Made by a program: the position numbers and the translations under genes. Below, piece by piece: positions 8,518-16,479 of a stretch of 30,943 bases of DNA; the first letter of the stretch is position 1, and every line of letters starts with the position of its first letter. Source of the DNA: Paenibacillus silvae (GTDB lineage: Bacteria; Bacillota; Bacilli; Paenibacillales; Paenibacillaceae); assembly GCF_014639235.1 (NCBI RefSeq), contig NZ_BMFU01000025.1:1-30943 (forward strand). Direction: 5' to 3'. A model generated the notes under the pieces. That model was not told the DNA's origin, did no database searches, and saw only the letters and a program-made list of their open reading frames with translations.

Positions 8518-9549
8518 ATGAAAGCAACCATTTACGATATAGCACGCGAGGCGGGGGTATCCATTGCTACCGTCTCGCAGGTCATTAACGGCAAAGGCAA
8601 GATCAGCGAGAAACGCCGCGCCGAGATTATGGAGATCATGGAGCGGCTTCACTATCAGCCGAGTGCGATTGCCGCTGCACTGACTGGCAAGCAGACATAC
8701 ACACTGGGTTTGCTCGTACCCGATATATCCAATCCTTATTTTGCCGAGCTTGCCCGGGCCGTGGAGGATCGCAGCCGCCAGCTGGGGTATAGCGTAGTCA
8801 TCTGCAGCACAGATAACAAGGACGAGCGGGTAGAGCGGTACCTCAATCTGCTGCAGCAAAAAAGAGTCGATGGCATGATGATCGGAACCGGGATCGATAA
8901 CGCCGAGATTCTGTCACCGCTGCTGCAGCAATCCATGCCTGTTGCGTTGATTGCTCGCCATATGCCTGCTCTGTCGGTGCATACCGTTACCATTGACGAT
9001 AGGCTGGGCGGCTCTTTGGCTGCACAGCATCTGCTGGAACTGGGGCACACACGCCTGGCAGTCCTGTCAGAGCCGTCCAAAGTCAGCAGCAGTCAGGAGC
9101 GTGTGCGCGGTTTCCGCGAGGCTCTTAACAAGGCAGGACATCTGCTGGAGCCAATTCAGATTCGCGAATCGGCAGCAGATCTCGCTTCAGCCAAACAAGA
9201 GGCGCTAAGACTGCTCGGTGAGCAGAACTATCCCACGGGCCTCTTCTGCTGTAATGATATCCAGGCGATTGGTGCACTCCAGGCAGCCAAGGAATTAGGT
9301 CTGCGTGTGCCGCATGATGTATCCATTATCGGATTTGATGACACCATTCTCGCTTCCGTAACGAATCCGCCGCTGACAACGGTTGCCCAGCCCATAGAGG
9401 ATTTGGGGCGCCACGCAGTGGATCTGCTTATTGACGAACTCAAGGACGGACTACAGGACGAACAGACAGCTGCGCAGAAAATTGTGCTCAAGCCAGAGCT
9501 GGTTGTTCGTGATTCGGCAGGCCAAGCACCAGCAGTCCAGGGCAAGTAA
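8518..9549 (+). CDS. LacI-family transcriptional regulator, probable iol repressor
   Basis: A 343-residue LacI/GalR protein. Residues 1-60 form the DNA-binding part, with the recognition helix region DIAREAGVSIATVSQVIN, followed by the hinge-helix motif PSAIAAALTGK. The rest is a periplasmic-binding-protein-like sensor domain ending with the usual dimer-core sequence. It lies 127 bp after iolB in the same direction, behind a possible -10 box TATAAT (8480-8485) with no convincing -35, so it may be co-transcribed or weakly self-expressed. The palindromes at 645-702 have the central CG expected of LacI-family operators. I infer that it controls iol genes, replacing DeoR-type IolR. The inducer is unknown. 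Confidence 0.88.
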   Translation: MKATIYDIAREAGVSIATVSQVINGKGKISEKRRAEIMEIMERLHYQPSAIAAALTGKQTYTLGLLVPDISNPYFAELARAVEDRSRQLGYSVVICSTDNKDERVERYLNLLQQKRVDGMMIGTGIDNAEILSPLLQQSMPVALIARHMPALSVHTVTIDDRLGGSLAAQHLLELGHTRLAVLSEPSKVSSSQERVRGFREALNKAGHLLEPIQIRESAADLASAKQEALRLLGEQNYPTGLFCCNDIQAIGALQAAKELGLRVPHDVSIIGFDDTILASVTNPPLTTVAQPIEDLGRHAVDLLIDELKDGLQDEQTAAQKIVLKPELVVRDSAGQAPAVQGK

Positions 9550-9556
9550 GCATAGC

Positions 9557-9600
9557 AAATAGACCTCAGCTCACCACATGGTGGAAGTTGAGGTCTATTT
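9557..9600. terminator. terminator after the iol cluster
   Basis: AAATAGACCTCA (9557-9568) and TGAGGTCTATTT (9589-9600) are perfect 12-bp complements around a 20-nt loop. The A/T ends make it usable from both strands. It closes the LacI gene and may also stop transcripts from the chemoreceptor gene on the minus strand. Confidence 0.75.
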
Positions 9601-9722
9601 GTTATGTTATTCTGCTCAAATTCTGACATGTCACCTTGTGCATTTCATTCGGAATTAGGCGAGCAGTGCATTGGTGTGCTTTCTTGCAGGATGTTGCAGT
9701 TGCATGACCCGTCAGAGTACAA

Positions 9723-11702
9723 CTACACTTTAAACTTCTTCACCTCGGCTGCAAGTGCCTTCGATTGCTCCGCTAGTTCATTGGAACGTTCAGCGATGCT
9801 GGTGATGTAATTGAATTGCTCCTGCGTGGATGAAGCTACCTCCTCCGTAGAAGCGGCGCTCTGCTCCGACATAGCGGCAACGCTGGAGATGATCTCGGCC
9901 ACTTTGCCTGAATTGTCGTCCAGCTCCGTAGTCGCAGAGGATACTTGCTTCAGCTGTTTCTCGATCCCGTCGATAGACTGCTTGATTCGAACAAAGGACT
10001 CACGCATCTCGTGCACAGCAGCGACCTGCTGCTCCATCCCCTGTTCTGCAGCATGAACTTCACCTACGCTCAGGCCGCTGGCTGTCTGAATTTCCTCAAG
10101 CAGCACGATAATTTCTTTGGCCGAGTCGGCCGACTGTTCCGCGAGCTTGCGAACTTCCTCAGCTACAACAGCAAAGCCGCGTCCGTGTTCTCCCGCCCGT
10201 GCGGCTTCAATAGATGCGTTCAGCGCCAGCAGATTGGTCTGGGAAGCAATGCCCTGAATCATAGCAACAATACCCTCGATTTTCTGCGATTTGTCTGTCA
10301 GCAGCGTAATCGACTCACCCACACGATCCATTGAATGGCGGTTGCCATCGGAAAGCTCAACCTGGTGCTCAACAGCTTGCAGACCCGCCAGCATAGCTTC
10401 TCCTGCTTCGCGCATCATCACGACAGATTGCTCGACACTGTCGTTAATACCACCAACACTATCGCTCATTTCTGCAAGACGCCCTGATCCATTGTAGACA
10501 GATTCAGCCTGCGCACTGGACCCTTGAGCCAGCTCGTCTGTTGCAATCGAAATCTGCTCTGCAATGCGTTTGGTGTTATCGGTATGCTCCTGCATCTCTT
10601 CCGAGATCGTGTGGACTCGTTCAGCTGAGCCAGTTACCTGACGAAGAAGTATGCCCAGTTGATCAGACATTTGATTAAATGCCCTGCCCAGTTCGGCAAA
10701 TTCATCCTTGCCCTTAGCTTTCACTCGTCCTGTGAAGTCACCCTCAGACATTTGTATGGAGGTTTGGTTCAGTTGCTTCAACGGTTTGATGAATAGAGCA
10801 GCAACCCAGTAAGCCCCGGCCAGTACAGCCAGCAGTGTTACACCAATGATGAGAATGTAATTATTACGTAACTGATAAAATTCGGCGTATGCGAGTTTCT
10901 CCGAGATTACGGAACCAATCACCCAGCCTGTACTCGGAATCTGTTTGTAGAACAACAGGTAGTCTTCGCCATTATAATGGAACGATCGCTGGCCTGAAGC
11001 ATTGCTCTGCATATCTGCCAGCATCGGGCTTAATTCGGCATTTTCTTTAGCAGAAGTGTTTACGAGTTTAGCGTCAGGATGAGCCAGAAGCAGCCCGTTT
11101 CTATCTATTAAGAAAGAGTATCCGAGTCCGTTCAAATTTATTTTTTCTACCGTGTCCGTTAATGTCGACAGTAAAAGAACGCCGGAAACGACACCTTCCA
11201 GATTACCTTGCTTGTTGTGTACTGGCATCGCCATGGATACAGCATACTTTTGAGTCATCATATCCTGATAAGGATCAGTGAATATTAAAGCATCGGATTG
11301 TTTGGCTTGTTCATACCAAGGACGTTGGCGGGGATCATAGCCAGCATCCGGTGTCCAATCCGATCCATTCATAAAAGAGCCGTCCTTTTCGGAGCCGAAA
11401 TACAAATCGGATAAATTCTGTTGGTTATTGCCCATGTTCATTATTTTAAAATAATCTTCGGTAAGCGTGCCTTCAGGCACCGCTTGCTCAATGACAAAGC
11501 CTAAGGTCTCAACAACCTTGGCATTGCTGTCAATCCATCCTTCTAATTGGTTGGTTGCGGACGTCATCAATCCATTCAGAAGAGATTCAACATTGCGAGT
11601 GGCCTGATTTTCTGTCTGATATAGACCAAGAAGGGCAAGAGGCAGTGCAGTAATCAGCACTGCGGCCAGAAACATTGCCATTAATTTGGGTTTGAGCTTC
11701 AT
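9723..11702 (-). CDS. methyl-accepting chemotaxis protein, dCache type
   Basis: A transmembrane chemoreceptor of 659 residues. A first membrane segment lies near residues 8-28. A large extracellular region follows with dCache-like features (DPRQRPWYEQA, and GYSFLIDRNGLLLAHPDA). A second membrane segment lies near 280-304, then a HAMP domain near 305-357 and a cytoplasmic signalling domain to the C-terminus. Its hairpin tip contains SQTNLLALNASIEAARAGE and GRGFAVVAEEVRKLAEQS. The architecture resembles the McpA/McpB/McpC/TlpA group of B. subtilis. AGGAGG at 11711-11716 (reverse strand) precedes the ATG. The gene is monocistronic, with a candidate sigma-D promoter about 200 bp upstream. The ligand cannot be read from the sequence. 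Confidence 0.95.
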   Translation of the reverse strand: MKLKPKLMAMFLAAVLITALPLALLGLYQTENQATRNVESLLNGLMTSATNQLEGWIDSNAKVVETLGFVIEQAVPEGTLTEDYFKIMNMGNNQQNLSDLYFGSEKDGSFMNGSDWTPDAGYDPRQRPWYEQAKQSDALIFTDPYQDMMTQKYAVSMAMPVHNKQGNLEGVVSGVLLLSTLTDTVEKINLNGLGYSFLIDRNGLLLAHPDAKLVNTSAKENAELSPMLADMQSNASGQRSFHYNGEDYLLFYKQIPSTGWVIGSVISEKLAYAEFYQLRNNYILIIGVTLLAVLAGAYWVAALFIKPLKQLNQTSIQMSEGDFTGRVKAKGKDEFAELGRAFNQMSDQLGILLRQVTGSAERVHTISEEMQEHTDNTKRIAEQISIATDELAQGSSAQAESVYNGSGRLAEMSDSVGGINDSVEQSVVMMREAGEAMLAGLQAVEHQVELSDGNRHSMDRVGESITLLTDKSQKIEGIVAMIQGIASQTNLLALNASIEAARAGEHGRGFAVVAEEVRKLAEQSADSAKEIIVLLEEIQTASGLSVGEVHAAEQGMEQQVAAVHEMRESFVRIKQSIDGIEKQLKQVSSATTELDDNSGKVAEIISSVAAMSEQSAASTEEVASSTQEQFNYITSIAERSNELAEQSKALAAEVKKFKV

Positions 11703-11901
11703 CTAAATTTCCTCCTAGTGTGTTAATTCTCTGGTGAATGAAACTCGTATCATACGGGCAGAGCTCCTCTCACCCTCTGCATTTTCCGACCCTGAATGTG
11801 TTGAAATTCGCTTCATGCTGTTACATCTCTACTATTTTGGATTCCCCCGCAAGCTTAAAAGTTATCATCATAGTGTAAGGAACAGCCCCAGCATATGAAA
11901 T

Positions 11902-11928
11902 ATATCGACAATATTCATTCAAAATGTA
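11902..11928 (-). promoter_or_regulatory. candidate sigma-D (motility) promoter of the chemoreceptor gene
   Basis: On the minus strand TACA (11928-11925) and GTCGATAT (11909-11902) are separated by 15 bp. The B. subtilis sigma-D consensus is TAAA-N15-GCCGATAT, so one mismatch occurs in each element with exact spacing. Chemoreceptor genes are commonly sigma-D dependent. It would give a leader of about 195 nt. Confidence 0.45.
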
Positions 11929-11986
11929 TAGTATGCTTCCATACCATTCTTGAAAAGTTTTGATATCGTGGTAAAGATCAGGGCAA

Positions 11987-12020
11987 TAAAAAAAGGGGAC
12001 TTCCAGAAGGAAGCACCCTT
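11987..12020 (-). terminator. terminator of the STAS-like gene
   Basis: On the minus strand a GC-containing hairpin, built on GCTTCC/GGAAGT with flanking GGG/CCC pairing (about 11995-12020), is followed by a run of T residues (11987-11994). It lies about 40 bp after the stop of the minus-strand gene at 12059. Confidence 0.7.
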
Positions 12021-12058
12021 AATGTTTTATCGGAGTATCGCTGGACCAAGCTGTGGAA

Positions 12059-12418
12059 TTAATTCAGTAAAAATGCCAATGCCTCATCATACGTTTCCCA
12101 TTGAAATTCAGTCTGATGTTCTGATTCCTTCGAGATGCGGTGCAGCTGCATCTTGGCTATTGCTCCGCCGACAGCTACACTTGCCCGTTTCATGCCGAGG
12201 TCTTTGAGAAGTTTTTGATGCTCGACAATTTTCTCCTTGGTGTCCTGTGGAAAAGCCTTCATATGTATCATATTGACCAGCACATCAAATGAGTTCCCCA
12301 GTTGTGGAGCCATTTTCTCGACCTGCGCATTGACTTCTTCAACCTGCTCTGGTGACACGATCCCTTCCCAAGTAATCTCTATAATCGGTTTCGTTGAATC
12401 TAAACGTCTGACTGACAT
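12059..12418 (-). CDS. SpoIIAA/STAS-like domain protein
   Basis: A 119-residue soluble protein that looks like the SpoIIAA-like/STAS fold: an initial strand IIEITWEGIVSPEQV, a helix, FDVLVNMIHMKAFP, a second helix and the strand RASVAVGGAIAKMQLHRI, ending with WETYDEALAFL. Members of this group often describe a change of state or lipid/anti-sigma partner binding, but no partner gene is adjacent and no clear phosphorylatable serine motif (as in SpoIIAA) is evident. GAGGAG precedes the ATG. It is flanked by its own terminator and appears monocistronic. The family call rests on pattern resemblance. Confidence 0.65.
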   Translation of the reverse strand: MSVRRLDSTKPIIEITWEGIVSPEQVEEVNAQVEKMAPQLGNSFDVLVNMIHMKAFPQDTKEKIVEHQKLLKDLGMKRASVAVGGAIAKMQLHRISKESEHQTEFQWETYDEALAFLLN

Positions 12419-12632
12419 AAAAGCAGCAGCTCCTCATTCATAAATTTATGTATTATATAAGTCTATTAGCCTATTAATTATACTATCTTCTACACTAAAT
12501 GAACATGGATTTCACATGATTGTAGTACTTATGAACTATATACTTCTATGTGAGTAAAATACAGGTATAAGAAGTGTCTCTCAGATGCATCACGTATGTT
12601 GGACTGCAAAACGCAAAAGGTATGCCTATTAC

Positions 12633-12666
12633 AAAAAGCCGCCCAGGAATAGTTTCCTGAACGGCT
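12633..12666 (-). terminator. terminator of the DUF4261 gene
   Basis: On the minus strand AGCCG (12666-12662) and CGGCT (12641-12637) plus an inner CAGGAA/TTCCTG stem form an interrupted hairpin followed by a T-run (12637-12633). It lies about 60 bp after the stop of the minus-strand gene at 12724. Confidence 0.75.
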
Positions 12667-12723
12667 CTTATCTAAGGTCATTATACGTATCATTCTGAAT
12701 GCCCGAGCGCACCAAAAGGGAGG

Positions 12724-13524
12724 CTACAAGCCGATCTTCAAGCTGTCTCCTTCAGTAGCGATGCCCTGGGAGCGAGTAATGCTCAGCTTCTGTTGCTCCG
12801 TGAATCCGAGGGTTTCCCCATCATGCAAGGTCACATTATTCTCCACTACGTAGGTTGTAGTCATAAACATCATTTCGAACACATCACTTAACGGCTTTGA
12901 CGAACCAATGATCTCCATCTCATCTTTACCGAAGTTGCACAGGCCGTATGTATATGCGGAAGCGCCCGCTTCGTTCTGATACAGGCCGATGAATACCCAG
13001 AGCGGGATAGGCAGTTCACCGTCTTTAAGACCGCGACTCACTTCTACATATTTTCCTGCTTCAACAACAAGGGGGGACATATAGATTGCGAGCGCATGAT
13101 CGAGCTGTAACAGTGCCGAGGCGGTTCGGGTAAAGAGGGCATGCCCTTCAATGGCATCCGCTGCATTCAGTACAGAGACGATGATCTGAGATTGATGCCT
13201 CGATGTCACCTGCTCGGCTTCAGGCCAGAGGACATTTAACTTGGCATTCTCTTCAACCTCCTGATTCGGAACAGGAGCAGCAATGTGAGCACACACGACC
13301 TGCATCCCGTCAACTTCAAAGAAGAGATTGCCTTCCTCAGCACGTTCTTCAATCTTAATATTCCATTCCCTCTGCATATTGCGGATAAAAAGCTCAAAAT
13401 CACAGTCTTCCCGTTCCAGCAGCACAAATCCGACAATGGTCTCACTATGATCTGTTCGCTGGGCCGCAGCGATGGATTCGATTTTCTCCTTTTTGCGCCG
13501 ACGCAGCTTATCAAACAGTCCCAT
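12724..13524 (-). CDS. DUF4261 domain-containing protein
   Basis: A 266-residue soluble protein with a basic, charged N-terminus (MGLFDKLRRRKKEK) followed by one long domain starting GFVLLERED. I recognise the general layout of DUF4261 proteins, including the central AAPVPNQEVEENA and TRTASALLQLDHALAIYM stretches and the late PLSDVFEMMFMTTTYVVEN segment. No signal peptide, membrane segment or catalytic motif is visible, and no function is established for the family as far as I know. GGAAGGAGAAC precedes the ATG. It has its own terminator and reads as a single-gene unit. Confidence 0.7.
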   Translation of the reverse strand: MGLFDKLRRRKKEKIESIAAAQRTDHSETIVGFVLLEREDCDFELFIRNMQREWNIKIEERAEEGNLFFEVDGMQVVCAHIAAPVPNQEVEENAKLNVLWPEAEQVTSRHQSQIIVSVLNAADAIEGHALFTRTASALLQLDHALAIYMSPLVVEAGKYVEVSRGLKDGELPIPLWVFIGLYQNEAGASAYTYGLCNFGKDEMEIIGSSKPLSDVFEMMFMTTTYVVENNVTLHDGETLGFTEQQKLSITRSQGIATEGDSLKIGL

Positions 13525-13633
13525 GTTCTGTTCTCCTTCCTGCTTCCAGATTCATCTGTTGATAGGTATGTTATCCTTCATACCTTATCATATCAGAGAC
13601 GTAAAGTCGCAGGTCGCCACTGCTCTCCGGAAG

Positions 13634-13990
13634 TTACAGGAACAATACAAGCAGAAGAGCGATGATTGCGGGCAATCCCTGCTTGATAATAATGGAGCGT
13701 GAAGAGGTTACTCCACCGTAGAGAGCGGCGATAATGACACAAGCCAGGAAGAAAATTTGAATGTGCAGCCCTACACTTGCATCCGGATACACAAGTCCCC
13801 AGATTAAACCGGCGGCAAGAAAGCCGTTATACAAACCCTGGTTTGCTGCGAGAGCTTTGGTGGAGCTGGCAAACTCCGGAGTTGTGCCAAACGTTTTCAT
13901 TGTGCGTGGACGAGTCCACATGAACATCTCCATAATCATGATATAGATGTGTTCAATGGCTACAAGAGCAACAAAGATTGTTCCGATCAA
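13634..13990 (-). CDS. DUF1304 family membrane protein
   Basis: A small integral membrane protein with four hydrophobic segments. It has the DUF1304 hallmark sequence ALVAIEHIYIMIMEMF near the start, then ALAANQGLYNGFLAAGLIWG and a C-terminal ALLLVLFL. Function is unknown. The frame runs upstream to 14074, but that codon is part of a TTGACC -35 box. I therefore prefer TTG at 13990 (118 residues, the family's usual length), preceded by AGGGTG. A GTG at 13999 is a second option, with worse spacing. The start is uncertain by a few codons, but the gene itself is fairly sure. Confidence 0.75.
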   Translation of the reverse strand: MIGTIFVALVAIEHIYIMIMEMFMWTRPRTMKTFGTTPEFASSTKALAANQGLYNGFLAAGLIWGLVYPDASVGLHIQIFFLACVIIAALYGGVTSSRSIIIKQGLPAIIALLLVLFL

Positions 13991-14046
13991 AAGAAACACC
14001 CTGCTTTCTATTATGTAATTGAATGTACTAACGTACCTATTATATA

Positions 14047-14074
14047 AGATTAGCATACAGGTAGAAAGGGTCAA
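14047..14074 (-). promoter_or_regulatory. promoter of the DUF1304 gene
   Basis: On the minus strand TTGACC (14074-14069) is followed after 16 bp by TAATCT (14052-14047), with an extended -10 TG at 14055-14054. A perfect TATAAT also occurs just downstream (14044-14039) and is an alternative -10. This placement argues for a translation start downstream, at 13990. Confidence 0.5.
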
Positions 14075-14257
14075 ATTAATTTTTCACAATTAAATAGTGT
14101 ATCATGCAATTAATCATAATTGTCAGTCATTACTACCGCATAGAATGGGGATGATAGTTCTATCAGGTTCTACAGATTGTTAAAGGTTCATACATGGGGT
14201 AAGTAATTATTGTAGCCAAATACAATCCATATCGGACACAGAAGGGGAGGGGATACT

Positions 14258-14791
14258 ATGGGAACTGTTCAATTTGTTCTACTGGCTGATGATCCATCCA
14301 CATTTGAAACAAGGGTTGTACCCTTTATTGATATTGAACTCGCCGGAATTCCGGGGGATCGACACTACGGTTTGTTAAGACCGGCCGATTCCCGTCAGAA
14401 AATCTACAAACGCGGGACAATGATAGCTAATCGCAGGCAGATCAGCATTGTCTCCGAGGAAGAGTGTGCTTTGATCGCCGAGAAGATGAATATTCCAGAG
14501 GTTCGCCCCGAGTGGCTCGGAGCCAACATCCTGGTTCGAGGCGTAGAGCGATTGACGGAGCTGCCCGCGGGCACACGCCTTCTGTTTCCAGATGGAACAG
14601 GACTGATCTGTGAAGGAGAGAACCTGCCTTGTGTACATCCGGGAAAAGTGATTGAACAGGTTTATGGGCTGGAGGGTTTGCGCAAAAAATTCGTGCCAGC
14701 CGCACGCAAAAAACGCGGTATTGTCTGTTCAGTTGAACGTGAGGGTGTCATTAACACAGGTGACACCATTGAAGTTATACGCTTGCCTTAG
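14258..14791 (+). CDS. MOSC domain-containing protein
   Basis: A 177-residue protein with the MOSC (molybdenum cofactor sulfurase C-terminal) fold: GIPGDRHYG near residues 30-38, the RRQISIVSEEE strand, LGANILVRG, and a conserved cysteine in NLPCVHPG. A later GIVCSVEREGVINTGD completes the barrel. Related proteins (YiiM-, YuaD- and MOSC-type) handle sulfur or molybdenum cofactor-related reactions, and the substrate here is unknown. AAGGGGAGGGG precedes ATG 14258. No molybdopterin genes are nearby. It converges with the AraC gene ending at 14822. Confidence 0.85.
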   Translation: MGTVQFVLLADDPSTFETRVVPFIDIELAGIPGDRHYGLLRPADSRQKIYKRGTMIANRRQISIVSEEECALIAEKMNIPEVRPEWLGANILVRGVERLTELPAGTRLLFPDGTGLICEGENLPCVHPGKVIEQVYGLEGLRKKFVPAARKKRGIVCSVEREGVINTGDTIEVIRLP

Positions 14792-14821
14792 TATCCCGGC
14801 AGGCATATTTTGCATGGATCG

Positions 14822-15667
14822 TCATTCCAGAGAGCTTCTGCCTTTATCAGATGGAACAGATTCAGACCCTTGCATGTATTCTTCAGGTGTGCTGCCAATA
14901 ACGGATTTGAAGTCTTTAATAAAATGGGATTGATCGTGGTACCCCAGGTCCTGCGATAACTGGCTGAAATCACAGGTTAAACCTTGTTCTATGCATTCGG
15001 CCGCATTTTGAAGTCGATATAATTGTATTACGGTTTTGGGGCTGAGGCCTACATACTGACTAAACAAACGCTGGAGCTTGCGTGTGTGCAGATTAAAACG
15101 GGTGGATAGCTCGTCTACTCTCAATATATCCCGATCCTGCTCGATGTGCTGTACCATGTTATGGATCAAGTTCGCTTCCCGATCCTCAGCAGGAAGACAT
15201 GCGGACAGTATCTGGTCCATATGCTTGACCTTCTGTTCAATCGGGATATCCCCCAGCAATACCTCTTCAAGCGACGCAGCGTTGACGCCTAACAGACCGG
15301 ATACCTCCAGCGGTTTTCCATAGAGTGTAGATACGGGAGCTTGAAGAAAGGGATAGAATCCTCCCGGTTTAAACTTTACACCGAACACATGACCTTTACC
15401 GTGAATAGAGTAAGTGAACTTTCGATCAGAAGGCCCGAAGAAAAAGGTTTTGTTTCGCTCAACCACCAGATTGACACAGGGATTGGGCACTACATGCTGA
15501 GGATATGATTCACTGCCTTCAAGATTCCAGGAAACCATCCAATAATGTCTGACAAAAGGTTTAAGTTCGTCGGCTGGGAGCAGACGTGTCAGCTGATATT
15601 GTAGTTGTCCCTGATCCAGATGAAGAATTCCCAAAGAGGGAGTTATCTGCTGGTTTGTCTCTTTCAT
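14822..15667 (-). CDS. AraC-family transcriptional regulator
   Basis: A 281-residue regulator. The N-terminal part, with HYWMVSWNLEG, PNPCVNLVVE and the FGVKFKPGGFYPFL stretch, is the sensor domain seen in one AraC subgroup (DUF6597-like). The C-terminal part carries two helix-turn-helix motifs, RVDELSTRFNLHTRKLQRLF and FSQLSQDLGYHDQSHFIKDF. The frame begins at a GTG (15688) without a ribosome binding site. I prefer ATG 15667, which has GGAGAGG ahead of it. It is divergent from the SRPBCC gene at 15845, suggesting that it regulates that gene and itself. A palindrome at 15706-15717 may be its operator. Confidence 0.88.
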   Translation of the reverse strand: MKETNQQITPSLGILHLDQGQLQYQLTRLLPADELKPFVRHYWMVSWNLEGSESYPQHVVPNPCVNLVVERNKTFFFGPSDRKFTYSIHGKGHVFGVKFKPGGFYPFLQAPVSTLYGKPLEVSGLLGVNAASLEEVLLGDIPIEQKVKHMDQILSACLPAEDREANLIHNMVQHIEQDRDILRVDELSTRFNLHTRKLQRLFSQYVGLSPKTVIQLYRLQNAAECIEQGLTCDFSQLSQDLGYHDQSHFIKDFKSVIGSTPEEYMQGSESVPSDKGRSSLE

Positions 15668-15705
15668 CCCTGCGTCCTCTCCGTTCACATGTAAATAAAT
15701 AGTTC

Positions 15706-15734
15706 AACTATATAGTTCTTTACCTTTAATTATA
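15706..15734 (-). promoter_or_regulatory. promoter region and palindrome upstream of the AraC gene
   Basis: A perfect 12-bp palindrome, AACTATATAGTT, lies at 15706-15717. On the minus strand a TATAAT box occupies 15734-15729, with a weak -35 further up, so the palindrome would overlap the transcription start. It is a plausible autoregulatory site, although AraC proteins more often use direct repeats. Confidence 0.4.
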
Positions 15735-15844
15735 AAGGATAATCCGCTGTTGTCGCGTTTTTACAATACATCGTTTGGGTATAACGATAGGATAGAAATG
15801 AAGAAGTTACTATATGCTTGGTGAGATAAAAGGAGTGAACAGAT

Positions 15845-16294
15845 GTGGTGTTAAAATATGAATTTTATATCAATGCAGGAAAAGAAGAAGTATGGAATGC
15901 CCTGATTTCTCCAGAGGGCACGCGCAGCAGCTTCGTTGGCTGTGAGCTTCGATCCAACTTTCAGCCCGGACAGCCATTTGCCTATGTCGGGCCGGGGAAT
16001 GATGGGCCGGAAACGGTCCATGTATACGGGGAGATTCTTGAATTTGAACCGCTGTCCAGGCTAGGTTACCGTGAGCATCCCGGACCTTCGTACCATTCCA
16101 ATCATGCGGAGCAGCATTCAAGGGTGCTCTTCCAGCTAGAGACTGTTGGAGAATGCACCAAGCTGACACTCTCGAATGACGAGTTTACAGATAATTATCC
16201 TTCCATCGCCAATGCACAGAATAGCTGGTGGATGATTCTGAGCAGCATCAAGACGTGGGTTGAGACGGGCAAAACGATAAACTTTGGGTGGTAG
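15845..16294 (+). CDS. SRPBCC/AHSA1-like (START-domain) protein
   Basis: A 149-residue helix-grip protein of the SRPBCC superfamily in the AHSA1-like style: an opening strand with FYINAGKEEVWNALISPEGTR, a middle strand GEILEFEPLSRLGYRE, and a closing helix NSWWMILSSIKTWVETG. Such proteins bind hydrophobic ligands or act as small catalysts or chaperone co-factors. The ligand is not evident. Translation starts at GTG 15845 (or the adjacent GTG at 15848), since the overlapping ATG at 15843 is out of frame and runs into a stop at once. AAAGGAG lies at normal spacing. It is divergent from the AraC regulator, a pairing common for this family. Confidence 0.8.
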   Translation: MVLKYEFYINAGKEEVWNALISPEGTRSSFVGCELRSNFQPGQPFAYVGPGNDGPETVHVYGEILEFEPLSRLGYREHPGPSYHSNHAEQHSRVLFQLETVGECTKLTLSNDEFTDNYPSIANAQNSWWMILSSIKTWVETGKTINFGW

Positions 16295-16351
16295 CAACCG
16301 TTGCATTTTTGCACCAATAACATAACTTAAAAATTGAAAGAGTCATCTAAC

Positions 16352-16394
16352 AACGCAAATTTTCGCTTATGGAGCGGCAGTTTGCGTTTTTTTT
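16352..16394 (+). terminator. terminator of the SRPBCC gene
   Basis: AACGCAAA (16352-16359) pairs with TTTGCGTT (16381-16388). A nested CGCT/AGCG pair lies inside, and an uninterrupted T-run extends to 16394. Confidence 0.8.
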
Positions 16395-16479
16395 ATTATT
16401 TGTGACTTTAGCCCTACACTTATTGTCTTATCATGTCGAAATACATATTAAAATACCTTATTTAAGAGGGGATATCGAG

